Below are positions 4,729 to 5,572 of a stretch of DNA of 5,572 bases, piece by piece (position 1 is the first letter of the stretch; every line of letters begins with the position of its first letter). Source of the stretch: JAKIWV01 sp049800095. GTDB lineage: Archaea > Thermoplasmatota > Thermoplasmata > Lutacidiplasmatales > UBA184. The stretch is from positions 1 to 5,572 of the forward strand of contig JBARJD010000130.1 of NCBI GenBank assembly GCA_049800095.1. The letters run 5' to 3'. The position numbers and the translations under genes are program-made. The notes under the pieces were generated by a model. The model had not been told where the DNA came from, did not search any database, and saw nothing but the letters and a program-made list of their open reading frames with translations.

Positions 4729-5572
4729 GCCACTGGGTCGTCGAAGGCCTCGAGACCGACCTCGGCGCGTTCCACCTGGGCCCCGTCAGCCTGGACCTCA
4801 CACCGGGAAGTGCCGTCGCCGTGTTGGGCACCTCGGGCGCCGGCAAGACCACGCTCCTGCGGACGCTCGCCGGGTTTCTTCGGCCGAAGGGGGGCCGGGT
4901 CCTGCGCGACGGGGTGGACATCTCCCGGTGGCTGCCCGAGGAACGGTGTCTCGGGTACGTCCCCCAGGGACTCGGTCTCCTACCCCACCGGACCGTCGAG
5001 CGGAACGTCCGGTACCCGATGGAACTGCGCGGCCGGCGGGATGCCGCGAGCCGGACGCGCGAGCTGCTCGACCGGTTCCATCTGGCTCCGCTCGCGCATC
5101 GGTATCCTTCTCGCCTCAGTGGAGGTGAACAGCAACGAGTAGCGATCGCGCGCGCCTTGGCCGCCGACCCGGGACTCATCGTCTGGGACGAGCCATGGCA
5201 GGCGCTCGACGTCATCGCCCGGTACGAGCTGGGACTCGTCCTCCACGGGCTCCGGGAGGTCGACCAGATCCCGATGGTGATCGTGACGCACGACCCATCG
5301 CTCGCCTTCTCGGTCGCGGACTCGTTCGTCGTGCTGGCCAGTGGCCGTGTGCGGGAACAGTGCGATGCGATGACCCTCCTCCGGGCTCCGGTCGACCCCT
5401 TCGCGGCGCGGTTCGTGGGCTACGAGGACGTCTTCGATCGGGCGACGCTGGCGGGAGGAGCGCCGGGGTCCCTGCGGACCTGGTTGCGCGAGCGCTCCGG
5501 TCCGGACGGGATCGCGTTCGGCACCCCGGGGGTCTCGGCGGGGCCGGGGGGGCCGGCGGTCTGGGACGGAAC
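4725..5572 (+). CDS. wtpC: Tungstate/molybdate ABC transporter ATP-binding protein, 3' end cut by window edge
   Basis: This cytoplasmic subunit hydrolyses ATP to drive the WtpB permease. The visible 282 residues hold a complete nucleotide-binding domain: Walker A GTSGAGKTT (35-43), Q-loop VPQG with Gln81, signature LSGGEQQRV (131-139), Walker B LIVWDEP (151-157) and H-loop His189 in IVTHD. The D-loop reads QALD rather than the usual SALD, and EPW replaces the common EPL/EPF before it. From about residue 230 (ARFVGYEDVF) the sequence enters the C-terminal accessory region; family members often carry a TOBE/MOP-like regulatory domain there, but the window ends before it can be judged. The start ATG shares ATGA with the wtpB stop. 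The wtp label rests on the operon; the domain itself would also fit ModC or sulfate-type ATPases. Confidence 0.9.
   Translation, partial: MSHWVVEGLETDLGAFHLGPVSLDLTPGSAVAVLGTSGAGKTTLLRTLAGFLRPKGGRVLRDGVDISRWLPEERCLGYVPQGLGLLPHRTVERNVRYPMELRGRRDAASRTRELLDRFHLAPLAHRYPSRLSGGEQQRVAIARALAADPGLIVWDEPWQALDVIARYELGLVLHGLREVDQIPMVIVTHDPSLAFSVADSFVVLASGRVREQCDAMTLLRAPVDPFAARFVGYEDVFDRATLAGGAPGSLRTWLRERSGPDGIAFGTPGVSAGPGGPAVWDG

Noticed and set aside
4556..5215. 219-codon minus-strand open frame opposite wtpB-wtpC
   Set aside because: It is a Ser/Arg-rich shadow crossing the junction of two well-supported genes on the other strand.

Overview
The window is a gene-dense, GC-rich stretch with five complete or nearly complete genes and one truncated gene. 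On the minus strand, reading right to left, are sodN (nickel superoxide dismutase, 2136-1606) and hutH (histidine ammonia-lyase, from 1519 to the left edge). On the plus strand are sodX (SodN-maturing protease of the S26 signal peptidase type, 2167-2652) and a three-gene ABC importer of the tungstate/molybdate (Wtp/Mod) type: substrate-binding protein 2705-3847, permease 3823-4728, and ATPase from 4725 to beyond the right edge.

The most likely host is a high-GC archaeon. The importer components resemble the archaeal WtpABC family. The wtpA start has no Shine-Dalgarno sequence, but a TATA-like CTTTTAAT lies 24-31 bases upstream, the layout expected for a leaderless archaeal transcript. The binding protein is anchored by an N-terminal membrane helix without a lipobox and carries many N-glycosylation sequons. 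A Thermoplasmatota-like lineage would fit, but a high-GC bacterium cannot be excluded from this sequence alone, and some starts (hutH, wtpC) do have SD-like motifs.

The genes form three units. sodN and sodX are divergent with only 30 bp between start codons. SodN carries a propeptide ending V-Y-A in front of the nickel-binding HCDxPCGxY hook, and SodX is the protease expected to remove it and expose His1. sodN is followed by a strong GC hairpin with a T5 tract, which separates it from hutH. wtpA, wtpB and wtpC are tightly packed with overlapping ends. A perfect 10-bp inverted repeat with a 7-bp spacer covers the 3' end of the TATA box, the predicted transcription start and the first bases of wtpA, and looks like a repressor operator for the importer.

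Intergenic space is small (1520-1605, 2137-2166, 2653-2704) and there is no gene-free stretch over 300 bases. I saw no tRNA, rRNA, CRISPR array, insertion sequence or other mobile element.
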